Notes: generated by a model not told the origin, from the sequence alone. Shown: positions 1 to 7,453, counted from the first letter of the stretch. The stretch is 64,000 nucleotides of DNA from Anaerolineales bacterium (GCA_019454165.1 CP075367.1:891971-955970); one strand, 5' to 3'. A program made the numbers and translations.

Positions 1-765
1 CTCGGCGCTGGTGTTCTTCTCCGTCAGCATCACGATGTCTGAGACCGAGCCGACCGGTACGGGCACGCGTAGCGCCACGCCGTCAAACTTGCCCTTGTAC
101 TGGGGCAGGGCCAGCGTGGTGGCCTTGGCCGCGCCGGTGGTGGCAGGCACGATGTTGGCGGCGGCGGCCCGGCCGCGGCGGAAGTCGCCGCCCTTGCCGC
201 CGGGGCCGTCTACCAGGCCCTGGCCGGCGGTGTAGCCGTGCACAGTGGTCATGATCGCTTTCTGGATGCCCAGATGGCGGCCGATGACTTCCACCACCGG
301 GGTCAGCGAGTTGGTGGTGCAACTGGCGCACGAGATGATGTTGGCATCCTCGTCAGAGGTGTTGACGCCAAACACCACCGTGGGCACATCGGCGCTCTTG
401 GTGGGGGCGGAGATGATGACGTACTTGGCGCCGGCTTCAATGTGCTTGATGGCATCGGCCTTTTCGGTGAAGCGGCCGGTGCTCTCGATCACAATGTCCA
501 CGCCCAGATCCTGCCAGGGCAGGGCGGCGGGATCCTTCTCGCTGAGGAACTGGAAGCTGTGCTTGTCGACGTGCAGGGTATTGCCCTCGGCGCGCACATC
601 CTCGCCAAAGCGGCCGTACACGGTGTCGTACTTGATGAGATAGGCGATGTTCTCAGGCGAGGCGATGTCGTTGACCGCCACCACCTCCAGATTGTCATCC
701 TCGAGGGCCAGGCGCAACGCAGCGCGCCCAATGCGCCCCAGACCATTAATAGCTACACGTGCCAT
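1..765 (-). CDS. gapA: Glyceraldehyde-3-phosphate dehydrogenase, type I (N-terminal 255 residues, cut by window edge)
   Basis: Glycolytic enzyme oxidising and phosphorylating glyceraldehyde-3-phosphate with NAD in the cytoplasm. The frame begins ATG at 765 after a GGAGGAA ribosome site and stays open to base 1, so roughly the last 80 residues are missing. Visible: N-terminal Rossmann signature ARVAINGLGRIGR, Asp33 in VAVNDIA (the usual NAD-preferring residue), and the active-site motif CASCTTN with catalytic Cys149 at the canonical position, followed by HGYT and the phosphate-binding RGRAAAANIVP stretch. It stands alone here, divergent from the PadR-like gene. Confidence 0.97.
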   Translation of the reverse strand, partial: MARVAINGLGRIGRAALRLALEDDNLEVVAVNDIASPENIAYLIKYDTVYGRFGEDVRAEGNTLHVDKHSFQFLSEKDPAALPWQDLGVDIVIESTGRFTEKADAIKHIEAGAKYVIISAPTKSADVPTVVFGVNTSDEDANIISCASCTTNSLTPVVEVIGRHLGIQKAIMTTVHGYTAGQGLVDGPGGKGGDFRRGRAAAANIVPATTGAAKATTLALPQYKGKFDGVALRVPVPVGSVSDIVMLTEKNTSAE

Positions 766-844
766 TTGTTCCTCCGAAATTCAATGAATGCTGTGTGATT
801 TTGAGGCAATTATAGTGCGCTTTGGAACGCCTCTCCTACTCCTT

Positions 845-922
845 AACCACAAAGGCACAAAGACCACAAAGATGAAACTTTCTCAAAAGCCAGAGCTTTG
901 TGACCTTTGTGTCTTTGTGGTT
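845..922. repeat. Inverted repeat of the CCACAAAGRCACAAAG family
   Basis: Two 27-base arms (845-871 and 896-922) are reverse complements with three mismatches, separated by 24 bases. The core is AACCACAAAGGCACAAAG. The same sequence recurs near 42.2, 42.6 and 46.2 kb. It lies between the divergent gapA and PadR-like genes. Confidence 0.85.
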
Positions 923-942
923 CTTTTGTCAGGGACTGCCAT

Positions 943-961
943 CTATTCCATGATGGAATAG
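943..961. promoter_or_regulatory. 19-bp perfect palindrome, probable operator of the PadR-like gene
   Basis: CTATTCCAT, one central G, then ATGGAATAG form a perfect palindrome. It sits where the -35 region would lie, just before a TATACT -10 (970-975). Position and symmetry suit an autoregulatory site for the adjacent winged-helix protein; binding is inferred. Confidence 0.65.
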
Positions 962-969
962 AGTCGTGC

Positions 970-981
970 TATACTGCGCGT
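970..981 (+). promoter_or_regulatory. -10 element of a leaderless promoter for the PadR-like gene
   Basis: TATACT at 970-975 is followed by exactly six bases and then the ATG at 982. Transcription would therefore start at or within a base of the start codon. No Shine-Dalgarno sequence is present. Confidence 0.55.
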
Positions 982-1518
982 ATGTCCATTCCAGTCCCTG
1001 ACGAAACCATCCTTGGCATCCTGGCGGCCGAGCCGCAACATGGCTACCAACTGCTGGCGCGCTTTCAGTCGAAAGCTGACCTGGGGCGAGTGTGGACCCT
1101 GAGCACCAGCCAACTGTATGCCGTGCTCAAGCGGCTGGAGACCGAGGGCTTGATCCGCGGCAAGACCGTGCAAAGCGGCGATGCCCCGCCGCGGCGCGAG
1201 TACAGCACGACGGCCGCCGGCCGCCGCCGGCTGGATGCCTGGCTGCAGACGCCGGCGCTCTCGGCCAGCGTGCGCCAGGTGCGGGTGCAGTTCATGAGCC
1301 GGCTGTACGTGGCGCGCCTGCTGGGCCAGCCCACGCAGGCGCTGGTGGACATGCAGCGCGCTGTGTGCGAGAAACAGCGCCGCCAGCTGCTGGCCGCCCG
1401 GGATGCTTCCGGCGAGATGGAAGAGCTTGTGCTGGATTTCGTGCTCGGCCAGTTGGATGCGGTGCTGGCCTGGCTGGACCGCTGTGAAGAGCGTGTGGCG
1501 CAGATCACCCCTGCATAA
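982..1518 (+). CDS. PadR-family winged-helix transcriptional regulator
   Basis: 178 residues. The N-terminal winged helix reads ILGILAAEPQHGYQLLARF, then LYAVLKRLETEGLI and a wing ending RREYSTTAAGRRRL, which is the PadR pattern; a C-terminal helical dimerisation region follows. The ATG at 982 is preferred over an upstream ATG at 907 because the domain starts there and the promoter with its palindrome lies between them. modA follows after 20 bases in the same direction, so the regulator may control molybdate uptake or simply share its transcript. The ligand cannot be told from sequence. Confidence 0.85.
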   Translation: MSIPVPDETILGILAAEPQHGYQLLARFQSKADLGRVWTLSTSQLYAVLKRLETEGLIRGKTVQSGDAPPRREYSTTAAGRRRLDAWLQTPALSASVRQVRVQFMSRLYVARLLGQPTQALVDMQRAVCEKQRRQLLAARDASGEMEELVLDFVLGQLDAVLAWLDRCEERVAQITPA

Positions 1519-1538
1519 ATCTCATATTTAGGAGAACT

Positions 1539-2339
1539 ATGAAGAAGCTAGTGTTGTCTTTCGTTTTGCTGCCTGCCCTCTTGCTGGCGGGCTGCGGCGC
1601 GCCTGCGGTTGCGCCGACCGCCGATGTACCAGCGGTCACGACTGAACTTGTGGTGATGGCGGCCTCCTCGCTGACGGATGCGTTCAACGAGATCGCCGAG
1701 ACCTTCGAAGCCGCCAACAGCGGCGTGGATGTGCTGCCTAACTACGCGAGCTCATCTTCCCTGGCGACCCAGCTGGTGGAAGGCGCCCCGGCGGATATTT
1801 TCGCCTCGGCCAATTTTGCGCAGATGACGGTAGCCGCGGATGCGGGCCGCATTGAGGGCGAGCCCACGGCCTTCCTCACCAACCGCCTGACCATCATCGT
1901 GCCGGCTGACAACCCGGCGGGTATTGAGAGCTACCTCGACCTGGCCAACCCCGGCCTGGCGCTGGTGCTGGCCGCGCCCGAAGTGCCTGTACGCGATTAC
2001 AGCGACCAGAGCATCGCCTTGATGGGCGACGCGGCGTTCCAGGCGGCGGTGTACGCCAACCTGGTGTCCGAGGAGCCGAATGTGCGCCAGGTGGCGACCA
2101 AGATCTCCCTGGGCGAGGCGGATGCCGGCATCGTGTACACATCTGACGTGACGCCGGATATTGCCGGCAGCGTGCTGCAGATCCCGATCCCGGATGAGCT
2201 GAACGTGATCGCCAGCTACCCGATCGCGGTGGTGGAAGGCGCCCCGGCGGGCAGCGTGGCCCAGGCTTTTGTAGACTTTGTGCTGAGCGCCGAAGGCCAG
2301 GCCATTCTGGCCAAGTGGGGCTTCGGGCCGAAGCCGTAG
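1539..2339 (+). CDS. modA: Molybdate ABC transporter substrate-binding lipoprotein
   Basis: 266 residues. A lipoprotein signal peptide ends LLLAGC, so the protein is probably anchored to the outer face of the membrane. The mature part begins VVMAASSLTDAFNEIAETF, the ModA signature around the oxyanion-binding Ser, and continues with NYASSSSLATQL, GAPADIFASA and EADAGIVYTSD, all typical of ModA/WtpA-type binding proteins. An AGGAGAA ribosome site precedes it. No permease or ATPase gene is adjacent; a ModB-like permease lies at 60.3 kb and no modC is visible. Tungstate is an alternative ligand. Confidence 0.92.
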   Translation: MKKLVLSFVLLPALLLAGCGAPAVAPTADVPAVTTELVVMAASSLTDAFNEIAETFEAANSGVDVLPNYASSSSLATQLVEGAPADIFASANFAQMTVAADAGRIEGEPTAFLTNRLTIIVPADNPAGIESYLDLANPGLALVLAAPEVPVRDYSDQSIALMGDAAFQAAVYANLVSEEPNVRQVATKISLGEADAGIVYTSDVTPDIAGSVLQIPIPDELNVIASYPIAVVEGAPAGSVAQAFVDFVLSAEGQAILAKWGFGPKP

Positions 2340-2357
2340 TGCTGTGCTTATAAGCAA

Positions 2358-2390
2358 AAAAAGAGAGCTGGCTCTGCCAGCTCTCTTTTG
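2358..2390. terminator. Rho-independent terminator, probably bidirectional
   Basis: A GAGAGCTGG/CCAGCTCTC stem (2363-2371 with 2377-2385) is flanked by A-run and T-run sequence. It lies between modA and the convergent DUF2218 gene and can serve both. Confidence 0.88.
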
Positions 2391-2391
2391 T

Positions 2392-2682
2392 TTAGGCTTT
2401 TGCTCTAGACCACTTCAGCTTCAGTTGCTCACGCTGACCGAACAGTTCTACGTGCCGGTTTATCGAGCGTTGGATGACCAGCATGCCTAGCCAATTTGGC
2501 GTAGTGATGCGCAGGCGCAGCTCTTGGCCGTTAACGTCCGCATCCAGCCGACCGCGCTTGAACTGCACCCAACCGTGCTGCGCGTCATATTCTGCCGGGA
2601 TCTTCATTTGGTAGTGGTGGCACAGGCGTTTAAGGAACCCTGACGGGTCTCGCGGCTGGATAATGGCTTCTTGAACTTTCAT
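2392..2682 (-). CDS. DUF2218 family protein
   Basis: 96 residues. The pattern of a short amphipathic start, KRLCHHY, then IPAEYDAQHGWVQFKRG, alternating beta strands and a C-terminal HVELFGQREQLKLKW matches DUF2218, a small family of unknown biochemical role often found beside metal or siderophore genes. No signal peptide or membrane segment. It converges on modA and shares its terminator. No function can be assigned. Confidence 0.8.
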   Translation of the reverse strand: MKVQEAIIQPRDPSGFLKRLCHHYQMKIPAEYDAQHGWVQFKRGRLDADVNGQELRLRITTPNWLGMLVIQRSINRHVELFGQREQLKLKWSRAKA

Positions 2683-2751
2683 GAATGCTCGTAGTCTGTA
2701 GTTGCGCCCGAGTTAGGAAGCAGTTTCGTTACCCAGCGAAGCCGAGGCCGG

Positions 2752-2815
2752 ATGGAGTTGCGTTACCCAGCGTAGCTGGGTAGCAACTCCTAGGCGCAGC
2801 GCCGCCAGGCGCTGC
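2752..2815. other. Two strong hairpins 3' of tRNA-Arg
   Basis: One hairpin pairs GGAGTTGC + TACCCAGC with GCTGGGTA + GCAACTCC (about 2753-2790). A second pairs GCAGCGCC with GGCGCTGC (about 2796-2815). Neither has a clear T-run. They may end or process the tRNA transcript. Confidence 0.5.
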
Positions 2816-2818
2816 ATA

Positions 2819-2890
2819 TGCCCCTACTGCGATTCGAACGCAGGCTTCTGCCTCCGGAGGGCAGCGCTCTATCCACTGAGCTATAGGGGC
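2819..2890 (-). tRNA. tRNA-Arg (anticodon CCG)
   Basis: The reverse complement folds as a complete cloverleaf: acceptor GCCCCTA/TAGGGGC, D arm AGCTCAGTGGATAGAGC, anticodon stem CTGCC/GGCAG enclosing loop CTCCGGA with anticodon CCG, and T arm with GTTCGAATC. The discriminator is A. CCA is not encoded. It reads the codon CGG. Confidence 0.96.
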
Positions 2891-3019
2891 TGGCTGTAAG
2901 CAGCAGAGCGCATTTTATCACGCCGGCTTTTGCCCTATTGCTTGAGCGTCTTGGGGTTTTATAATGGAAGTGCGCTTGGCTGCGTTATGTACTCAGCGAG
3001 GGCGGTGATTTAAAAAGCG

Positions 3020-3053
3020 ATGCCATCAGCCGTTCCCCTCGAGCTGATGGCAT
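3020..3053. promoter_or_regulatory. 11-bp inverted repeat upstream of the comA-like gene
   Basis: ATGCCATCAGC (3020-3030) and GCTGATGGCAT (3043-3053) are perfect inverted arms around a 12-base loop, 122 bases upstream of the response-regulator start. It could be an operator or an RNA stem. No T-run follows. Confidence 0.55.
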
Positions 3054-3174
3054 GAACTATGTAAGAACGAAAAACCTGGTTAGGTTATACGAGGGAATGT
3101 CCTATATTTGAATAGGCGATTGTGTTTAGAAAATAGACATTTGTACTGGGCATCTGTGGAGGAGGGCATGGGAG

Positions 3175-3879
3175 ATGAATAGTCAATTGCAGGCCGAAAA
3201 GAAACTCCGCGTCGCGGTTCTGGAAGATCATCCTCCGGTGGTGGATGGGTACACGTACCGGCTGTCCAAATATCCCAACATAGAGTTGGTGGCCTCGGCC
3301 CGCAACGGGGAGCAGCTGGACGAACTGCTTAAACTGCACACGATCGATGTGCTCATCTTGGATATTCTTGCGCCGGCGCGGGAGGGCACTGAAGCGCCGT
3401 ACCCGCTGTTCAATGTGATTTCCCGTTTCCGCAAGGATCACCCTGAAATGGCGATCCTGATCATCTCGGGCCACAAGCAGCCCACCCTGATCCGCTCGGT
3501 GATGGAAGCCGGCGCAAGCGGTTACATCATCAAAACTGAGGCGGCTGCCTCCGAGCGCCTGGGCGAGATCATCCTCTTGTTGGCTGACGGTGGCATTTTC
3601 CTCTCGGAGCAAACCGCGGCTACGCTTGCCTACCCAGGCGGCAGCGAAGACATCGAAATGCTGACTGACCGCCAGCGCGAGGTGCTTTCGTTGTGTGCAG
3701 CCAACCCGGGGATGACCACCAATGATCTGGCTGGATTGCTCAGCATCGCCCCGACCACGGTGCGCAATACACTCTCAGACTCTTACAAGCGTTTGCGCGT
3801 CAATAACATGACGGCCGCGGTGCTAAAGGCGCGTGACCTGGGCTTGATCACCCCCATGGGGGATGTGTATCCGGGCTAA
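3175..3879 (+). CDS. ComA-like NarL/FixJ response regulator
   Basis: 234 residues. A receiver domain (about 11-135) has the acidic pair Glu17-Asp18, phospho-acceptor Asp63 in VLILDIL, Ser/Thr in LIISG, and Lys in YIIKTE. A C-terminal LuxR-type helix-turn-helix (about 168-225) has LTDRQREVLSLCA and IAPTTVRNTLSDSYKRL. A GGAGG site lies upstream. In ComQXPA systems ComA is exactly this kind of regulator and is phosphorylated by ComP. Here it converges on the ComQ-like gene, the stop codons overlapping by 4 bases, and the kinase lies beyond the transferase and peptide genes. Partnership with that kinase is inferred from context. Confidence 0.85.
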   Translation: MNSQLQAEKKLRVAVLEDHPPVVDGYTYRLSKYPNIELVASARNGEQLDELLKLHTIDVLILDILAPAREGTEAPYPLFNVISRFRKDHPEMAILIISGHKQPTLIRSVMEAGASGYIIKTEAAASERLGEIILLLADGGIFLSEQTAATLAYPGGSEDIEMLTDRQREVLSLCAANPGMTTNDLAGLLSIAPTTVRNTLSDSYKRLRVNNMTAAVLKARDLGLITPMGDVYPG

Positions 3880-4802
3880 GGATTGCCCTGCACAGAAGCA
3901 AACAACTGCTCTATGGGCGCGATGGCATGATCCAAGATCTGCTGTAGCAGGCCCGGCTCTACCAACTGCATCTCATCCAGCATGCTTTGCAAACGCTGGT
4001 GGCGCAGCACCAGCTCGTTCACGCAGTAGCTGATCGCCCCACTGCTCACCAGGATGCGTTGCGCTTCGCGCAACGCATCTGGCTGCTGCACCTGGCTGCG
4101 CAGCGCCACGAAGCGCTCGCGCTGCGGGTGCGGCACCAGCTCGGCGAACAGCAGCGGCAGCGGGGCGCGGCCTTGCAGCCAGTCCACATTGGCCGGCACG
4201 GCCAGGCAATCATTCAGATCATCGTGAATTTGCATCACCTCGCCGAACAGCGCGCCGAACTGGCGCAGCTGCTCGGCCAACGGCTGGCTGGCGCCGCCAT
4301 ACAGCCCGCCCAGGGTCAGGGCAGCAGCAAAATAGGGTGAGCTTTTGGCGCGGGCCACGGCCCAATAGCCCTCTTCACTGTGATCATTTTGCACATCCAG
4401 GTCCTGCCCGTAGGCCGTGTTGCCCATCATCTGGCTCAGGGCCGCAGCCGCCAGGCCGGGGTGGGCGCAGGGGTACGCGTCGAGCATATGCTGGCCCAGG
4501 CTGTACAGCCCGGCGGCCAGGTTGGCGGCGCGGCCGGCGCCCACCTCGTTGTGCTTGCCGCGCGGATCTTCGTCCAAAATATCGTCGATCAGCAGAATGG
4601 CCATGTGGGCGCAGGTGATGGCCGCCACCGGCGGAATGGCCTGCTGCTCCTCGGCGCCGGCGGCCACGCAGCCGGCGATGGGGAAGTCCCAGGCCACGGG
4701 CGGCTTGCCCGTGGCCTGGCGCAGTGCGCTTTGCAGCAACGGCCAATCGCTTACCTGGGGCTGTTGTAAGAGCAGCTCAACGGCTGCGTGATAAATGGTC
4801 AT
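3876..4802 (-). CDS. ComQ-like isoprenyl transferase (trans-polyprenyl synthase fold)
   Basis: 308 residues, from the ATG at 4802 behind GGAGGAAAGACC; an ATG 11 codons upstream lacks a site. Asp-rich motifs: DDILDED at 73-79 and DDLND at 194-198, the Mg-pyrophosphate ligands of prenyl synthases. Chain-elongating synthases carry GGKRxRP near the N-terminus and RRG after the first motif; both are missing here, as in ComQ. AANLAAGLYSLGQHML and YGQDLDVQNDHSEEGYW also recall ComQ. Expected role: cytoplasmic farnesyl- or geranyl-transfer to Trp of the peptide encoded just upstream. A degenerate carotenoid or quinone prenyl synthase is the alternative. Confidence 0.75.
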   Translation of the reverse strand: MTIYHAAVELLLQQPQVSDWPLLQSALRQATGKPPVAWDFPIAGCVAAGAEEQQAIPPVAAITCAHMAILLIDDILDEDPRGKHNEVGAGRAANLAAGLYSLGQHMLDAYPCAHPGLAAAALSQMMGNTAYGQDLDVQNDHSEEGYWAVARAKSSPYFAAALTLGGLYGGASQPLAEQLRQFGALFGEVMQIHDDLNDCLAVPANVDWLQGRAPLPLLFAELVPHPQRERFVALRSQVQQPDALREAQRILVSSGAISYCVNELVLRHQRLQSMLDEMQLVEPGLLQQILDHAIAPIEQLFASVQGNP

Positions 4803-4822
4803 GGTCTTTCCTCCATAAGTGT

Positions 4823-4851
4823 CAGGGCCGGCCACTTTGTGGCCGGCCCTG
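4823..4851 (-). promoter_or_regulatory. Intercistronic 13-bp perfect hairpin between peptide gene and ComQ-like gene
   Basis: CAGGGCCGGCCAC (4823-4835), a three-base loop, and GTGGCCGGCCCTG (4839-4851). It lies in the 59-base gap between the peptide stop codon and the transferase start, and no T-run follows. A stem this stable can block 3' decay and slow read-through, favouring abundant peptide mRNA over enzyme mRNA; that role is inferred. Confidence 0.7.
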
Positions 4852-4861
4852 CGTGGTCTAC

Positions 4862-5011
4862 TTACTTGGCTTCGCCCCAGGAGTCCCAGGCGAGCTCACT
4901 GCGCACAGCCTGCACCTGCTCCAGGCTGGCCTTGGTGATGCGCAACAGGCTTTGCAGTTGCTCAGCCACCGTGTTGGCGGAAATGTTTGTGTAAAATGCT
5001 TGCATAGACAT
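4862..5011 (-). CDS. ComX-like pheromone precursor peptide (49 residues)
   Basis: Small ORF starting ATG at 5011 (a second ATG two codons later), with AGAAAGGA about 9 bases upstream. The N-terminal 40 residues form a charged amphipathic helix-like leader without signal peptide; the tail is ELAWDSWGEAK with Trp42 and Trp45. ComX precursors are 50-75 residues with a modified Trp three to five residues from the C-terminus, often followed by Gly, as here. It is the first gene of a two-gene unit with the ComQ-like transferase and is divergent from the ComP-like kinase. Overall identity to ComX is not evident; the call rests on size, tail and neighbours. Confidence 0.65.
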   Translation of the reverse strand: MSMQAFYTNISANTVAEQLQSLLRITKASLEQVQAVRSELAWDSWGEAK

Positions 5012-5115
5012 CGTAGTTTTCCTTTCTAGTTTGAAGAAAATGGTGGTCTTTGCTGCGGGTGTTCATCGTGAGTGCTCGGTAGGCATCACCTCCCTGGCGT
5101 AGGCGCCGCGAAGTT

Positions 5116-7344
5116 ATGCACAGTAATCAATCGGCTTACCCCCTGAAGCAATTCGTCTTGCCGGCCTTGGTGCTGTTTGTTTTGCTTCTATTTACTTATG
5201 CGCGCTTCTTTACCGTTCCTTACATTGGTTTCCAATACGACACCAGCGGCGAGATCGTGGATGTATTCACCCCTGAGGCATCCGGCGCCCTGGCGCTGGG
5301 CGATATGCTGCTCGAGGCGAACGGCATCAAGCACAGTGAGTATCGCGACAGCCTGGCCAGGCCCTGGTTCGATCATTTGCATCCAGGGGATGTGATGGAG
5401 TTGCGGGTCAGCAGTGAGGGGGTGGAGCGCTCGCTTCAACTCGCTGTGCCGGGGTTCAACCTGCCAGAGTTCCTCGGGCGGCTGATCAACACCTGGTGGC
5501 TGAGCTATGTGTTCTGGTTTGCCGGCACCATTATCTGTTTCCATGTCCGCCCGCAGGATGTGCGTTGGCGGCTGCTGGTAATGTTCTGCTACGTCACCGC
5601 TTTATGGCTGATCGCAGGCTCACTTTCACGCTACGGCGTCTTTTTTGGTCCATACGTCTTCCGCATAGGCATCTGGCTGTCGCTGCCTGTGTATCTGCAT
5701 CTGCACTGGAACTTTCCTCGGCCTTTCCCGCGCCTGCCCAACCTGGTGTGGGGGGCGCTGTATGCGGTAGGGATCGGGTTTTCCGCCTTGCAGGCGATGA
5801 GCCTGGTTGACCCGGACTGGTTCGGGTACGCATTGTTCGTGGCTGTGGTGGGCAGCCTGCTTATGCTGCTCGTGCGCTTTTTTGCCAGCCCGGGTGAACG
5901 GCGTGAGGTCGGTTTCCTGCTGGGCGCATTTGCAGTCGCTTTGCTGCCCACGCTCATGCTGGGCCTGGCGACTGCCCGCGAAGTTTTGCCGCTGCTTGGC
6001 TACGGCAGTGTGTTCTCGCTGGTTGCCTGCCCGGGCGCCTATCTGTATGTGGTGTACCGCCGCCAGCTTGGCGGCATGGAGTTGCGCGCCAACCGCCTGA
6101 TCTCGGTGTATCTGTTCCTTGTGTTGCTCTTCACCGGCACCCTGATCCTGGTGTCGTTCTTCGCGCCTGGCCTGGAAAACCCGCAAGAGATCGCCATCGC
6201 CATTCTGGGCACGGGCTTGTTCGTATCCTTGTTCAACATCTTTGCGTTCGAGCGTTTTCAACGCTTCGTCGAGCGCAGATTTCTCAATATCCCCATGCCG
6301 CCCGAGGGTTTGCAGCAGCGCTTTGCCAACCTGATGTCGACCAGCTTCACTCGCCAGCACCTGGGGCAAACCCTGATGGAGCAAGTGCTGCCCGCCCTGC
6401 TCATTCGCCAGTCAGCATTGATGCATTTTGATGGCCGGACACCGGAGCGCAAGCTGATCTACGCGCAAAACGTAACGGCAGAGCAAATGCCGGATGCCGA
6501 GACATCACAGCAGCTGGTGCGGCCGGCGAACTCGCCTGGCGCGCAGATGCCGGGTTGGGTCCAGTTGGCCATCCCTGTGAGGGCCGGAGAGCAGGTGGTG
6601 GGCTTGTGGCTGCTGGGCCGGAAGGACCCGGATGACTATTACTCCTATTCGGAAACGAACTTACTGAACTCGCTGGCTGACCAGATGGCGATCGCTCTGG
6701 TGAATATCGAGCAGGCCGATAGATTGCGCGTCTTGCACCAGCGCGATATTGACCAGCAGGAGGAGCGCCGCGCCTACCTGGCCCGCGAGTTGCATGACGA
6801 TGTGCTGGCCGGCATTGCGGATCTGGTTGCCCTGGCAGGCCAGGGCAACCCGGAAGCGCTGCAGGAGCGCCATGAGCAGGTGAGTGACCGCGTGCGCCAG
6901 CTCATCTACCAACTACGCCCGGCCATGCTCGATTTCGGCCTGTACCGTGCCCTGACGGAGCTGGTAGATAACCTGAGTTTGCGCTTGGGCGAAGACGTGC
7001 AGGTTTCCCTGATGCTGCCGGAGAGCGCGGAGATGTACGAGGGGCAGGTGGCGGAGCATGCCTATCGCATCGTGCAGCAGGCGGCTGAGAACGCCGCCAG
7101 CCGCGGGTTGGCCAAGACCATCATCATCAGCGGCCAACTGACCGCCGATGTGATCGACCTGCTGATCGAGGATGACGGCACCGGATTCGATCTGGCCGGC
7201 ACCAGCCTGCCAGACCTGCTGCGCGCCGGCCATTTTGGCCTGGCGAGCATGAACGAGCGCGCTGCTCTGATCGGCGCGTACCTCAGCATCCACTCTGCAC
7301 CGGGCGTAGGCACCCAGGTGCATCTGGAATGGCATAAACATTAA
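5116..7344 (+). CDS. ComP-like membrane sensor histidine kinase with PDZ-like sensor region
   Basis: 742 residues. Order: membrane segment (about 12-31); outside PDZ-like stretch (about 35-110; ALALGDMLLEANGI, LHPGDVMELRV); eight or nine further membrane segments (about 125-385); a GAF-like region (about 410-540); HisKA_3 dimerisation helix with phospho-acceptor His560 in ARELHDDV; and a HATPase domain with N-box Asn in AAENAASRG and G-box EDDGTGF, ending GHFGLASMNERA. Multi-segment kinases of the HisKA_3 type partner NarL-type regulators, and ComP has this architecture and length (about 770). The start lacks an obvious ribosome site. It is divergent from the peptide gene with 104 bases between. 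Confidence 0.85.
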   Translation: MHSNQSAYPLKQFVLPALVLFVLLLFTYARFFTVPYIGFQYDTSGEIVDVFTPEASGALALGDMLLEANGIKHSEYRDSLARPWFDHLHPGDVMELRVSSEGVERSLQLAVPGFNLPEFLGRLINTWWLSYVFWFAGTIICFHVRPQDVRWRLLVMFCYVTALWLIAGSLSRYGVFFGPYVFRIGIWLSLPVYLHLHWNFPRPFPRLPNLVWGALYAVGIGFSALQAMSLVDPDWFGYALFVAVVGSLLMLLVRFFASPGERREVGFLLGAFAVALLPTLMLGLATAREVLPLLGYGSVFSLVACPGAYLYVVYRRQLGGMELRANRLISVYLFLVLLFTGTLILVSFFAPGLENPQEIAIAILGTGLFVSLFNIFAFERFQRFVERRFLNIPMPPEGLQQRFANLMSTSFTRQHLGQTLMEQVLPALLIRQSALMHFDGRTPERKLIYAQNVTAEQMPDAETSQQLVRPANSPGAQMPGWVQLAIPVRAGEQVVGLWLLGRKDPDDYYSYSETNLLNSLADQMAIALVNIEQADRLRVLHQRDIDQQEERRAYLARELHDDVLAGIADLVALAGQGNPEALQERHEQVSDRVRQLIYQLRPAMLDFGLYRALTELVDNLSLRLGEDVQVSLMLPESAEMYEGQVAEHAYRIVQQAAENAASRGLAKTIIISGQLTADVIDLLIEDDGTGFDLAGTSLPDLLRAGHFGLASMNERAALIGAYLSIHSAPGVGTQVHLEWHKH

Positions 7345-7361
7345 GTCTATTCAGTTGTTAA

Positions 7362-7400
7362 CGTGGAGCAGGCGTTTGTACTGCCTGCATTTGCTCCACG
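7362..7400 (+). other. Hairpin after the ComP-like gene
   Basis: CGTGGAGCA (7362-7370) pairs with TGCTCCACG (7392-7400). An inner GCAGGC/GCCTGC pairing competes with it. It lies 17 bases after the kinase stop, without a T-run. Confidence 0.5.
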
Positions 7401-7453
7401 ATAGGCCTGCTGAGTATCAAACGATCTGTCACCTGTCTTCGAATCTATGTCAA

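Noticed and set aside
238..798. 186-codon plus-strand ORF
   Set aside because: Antisense of gapA, which has full catalytic motifs.
5012..5095. Mini-ORF starting MPTEHSR upstream of the ComX-like gene
   Set aside because: Only seven codons; the GGAGG lies too close to the ATG for normal initiation. A leader-peptide role cannot be supported.
6913..7341. 142-codon minus-strand ORF within the kinase gene
   Set aside because: Shadow of the HATPase domain, which is clearly coding on the plus strand.
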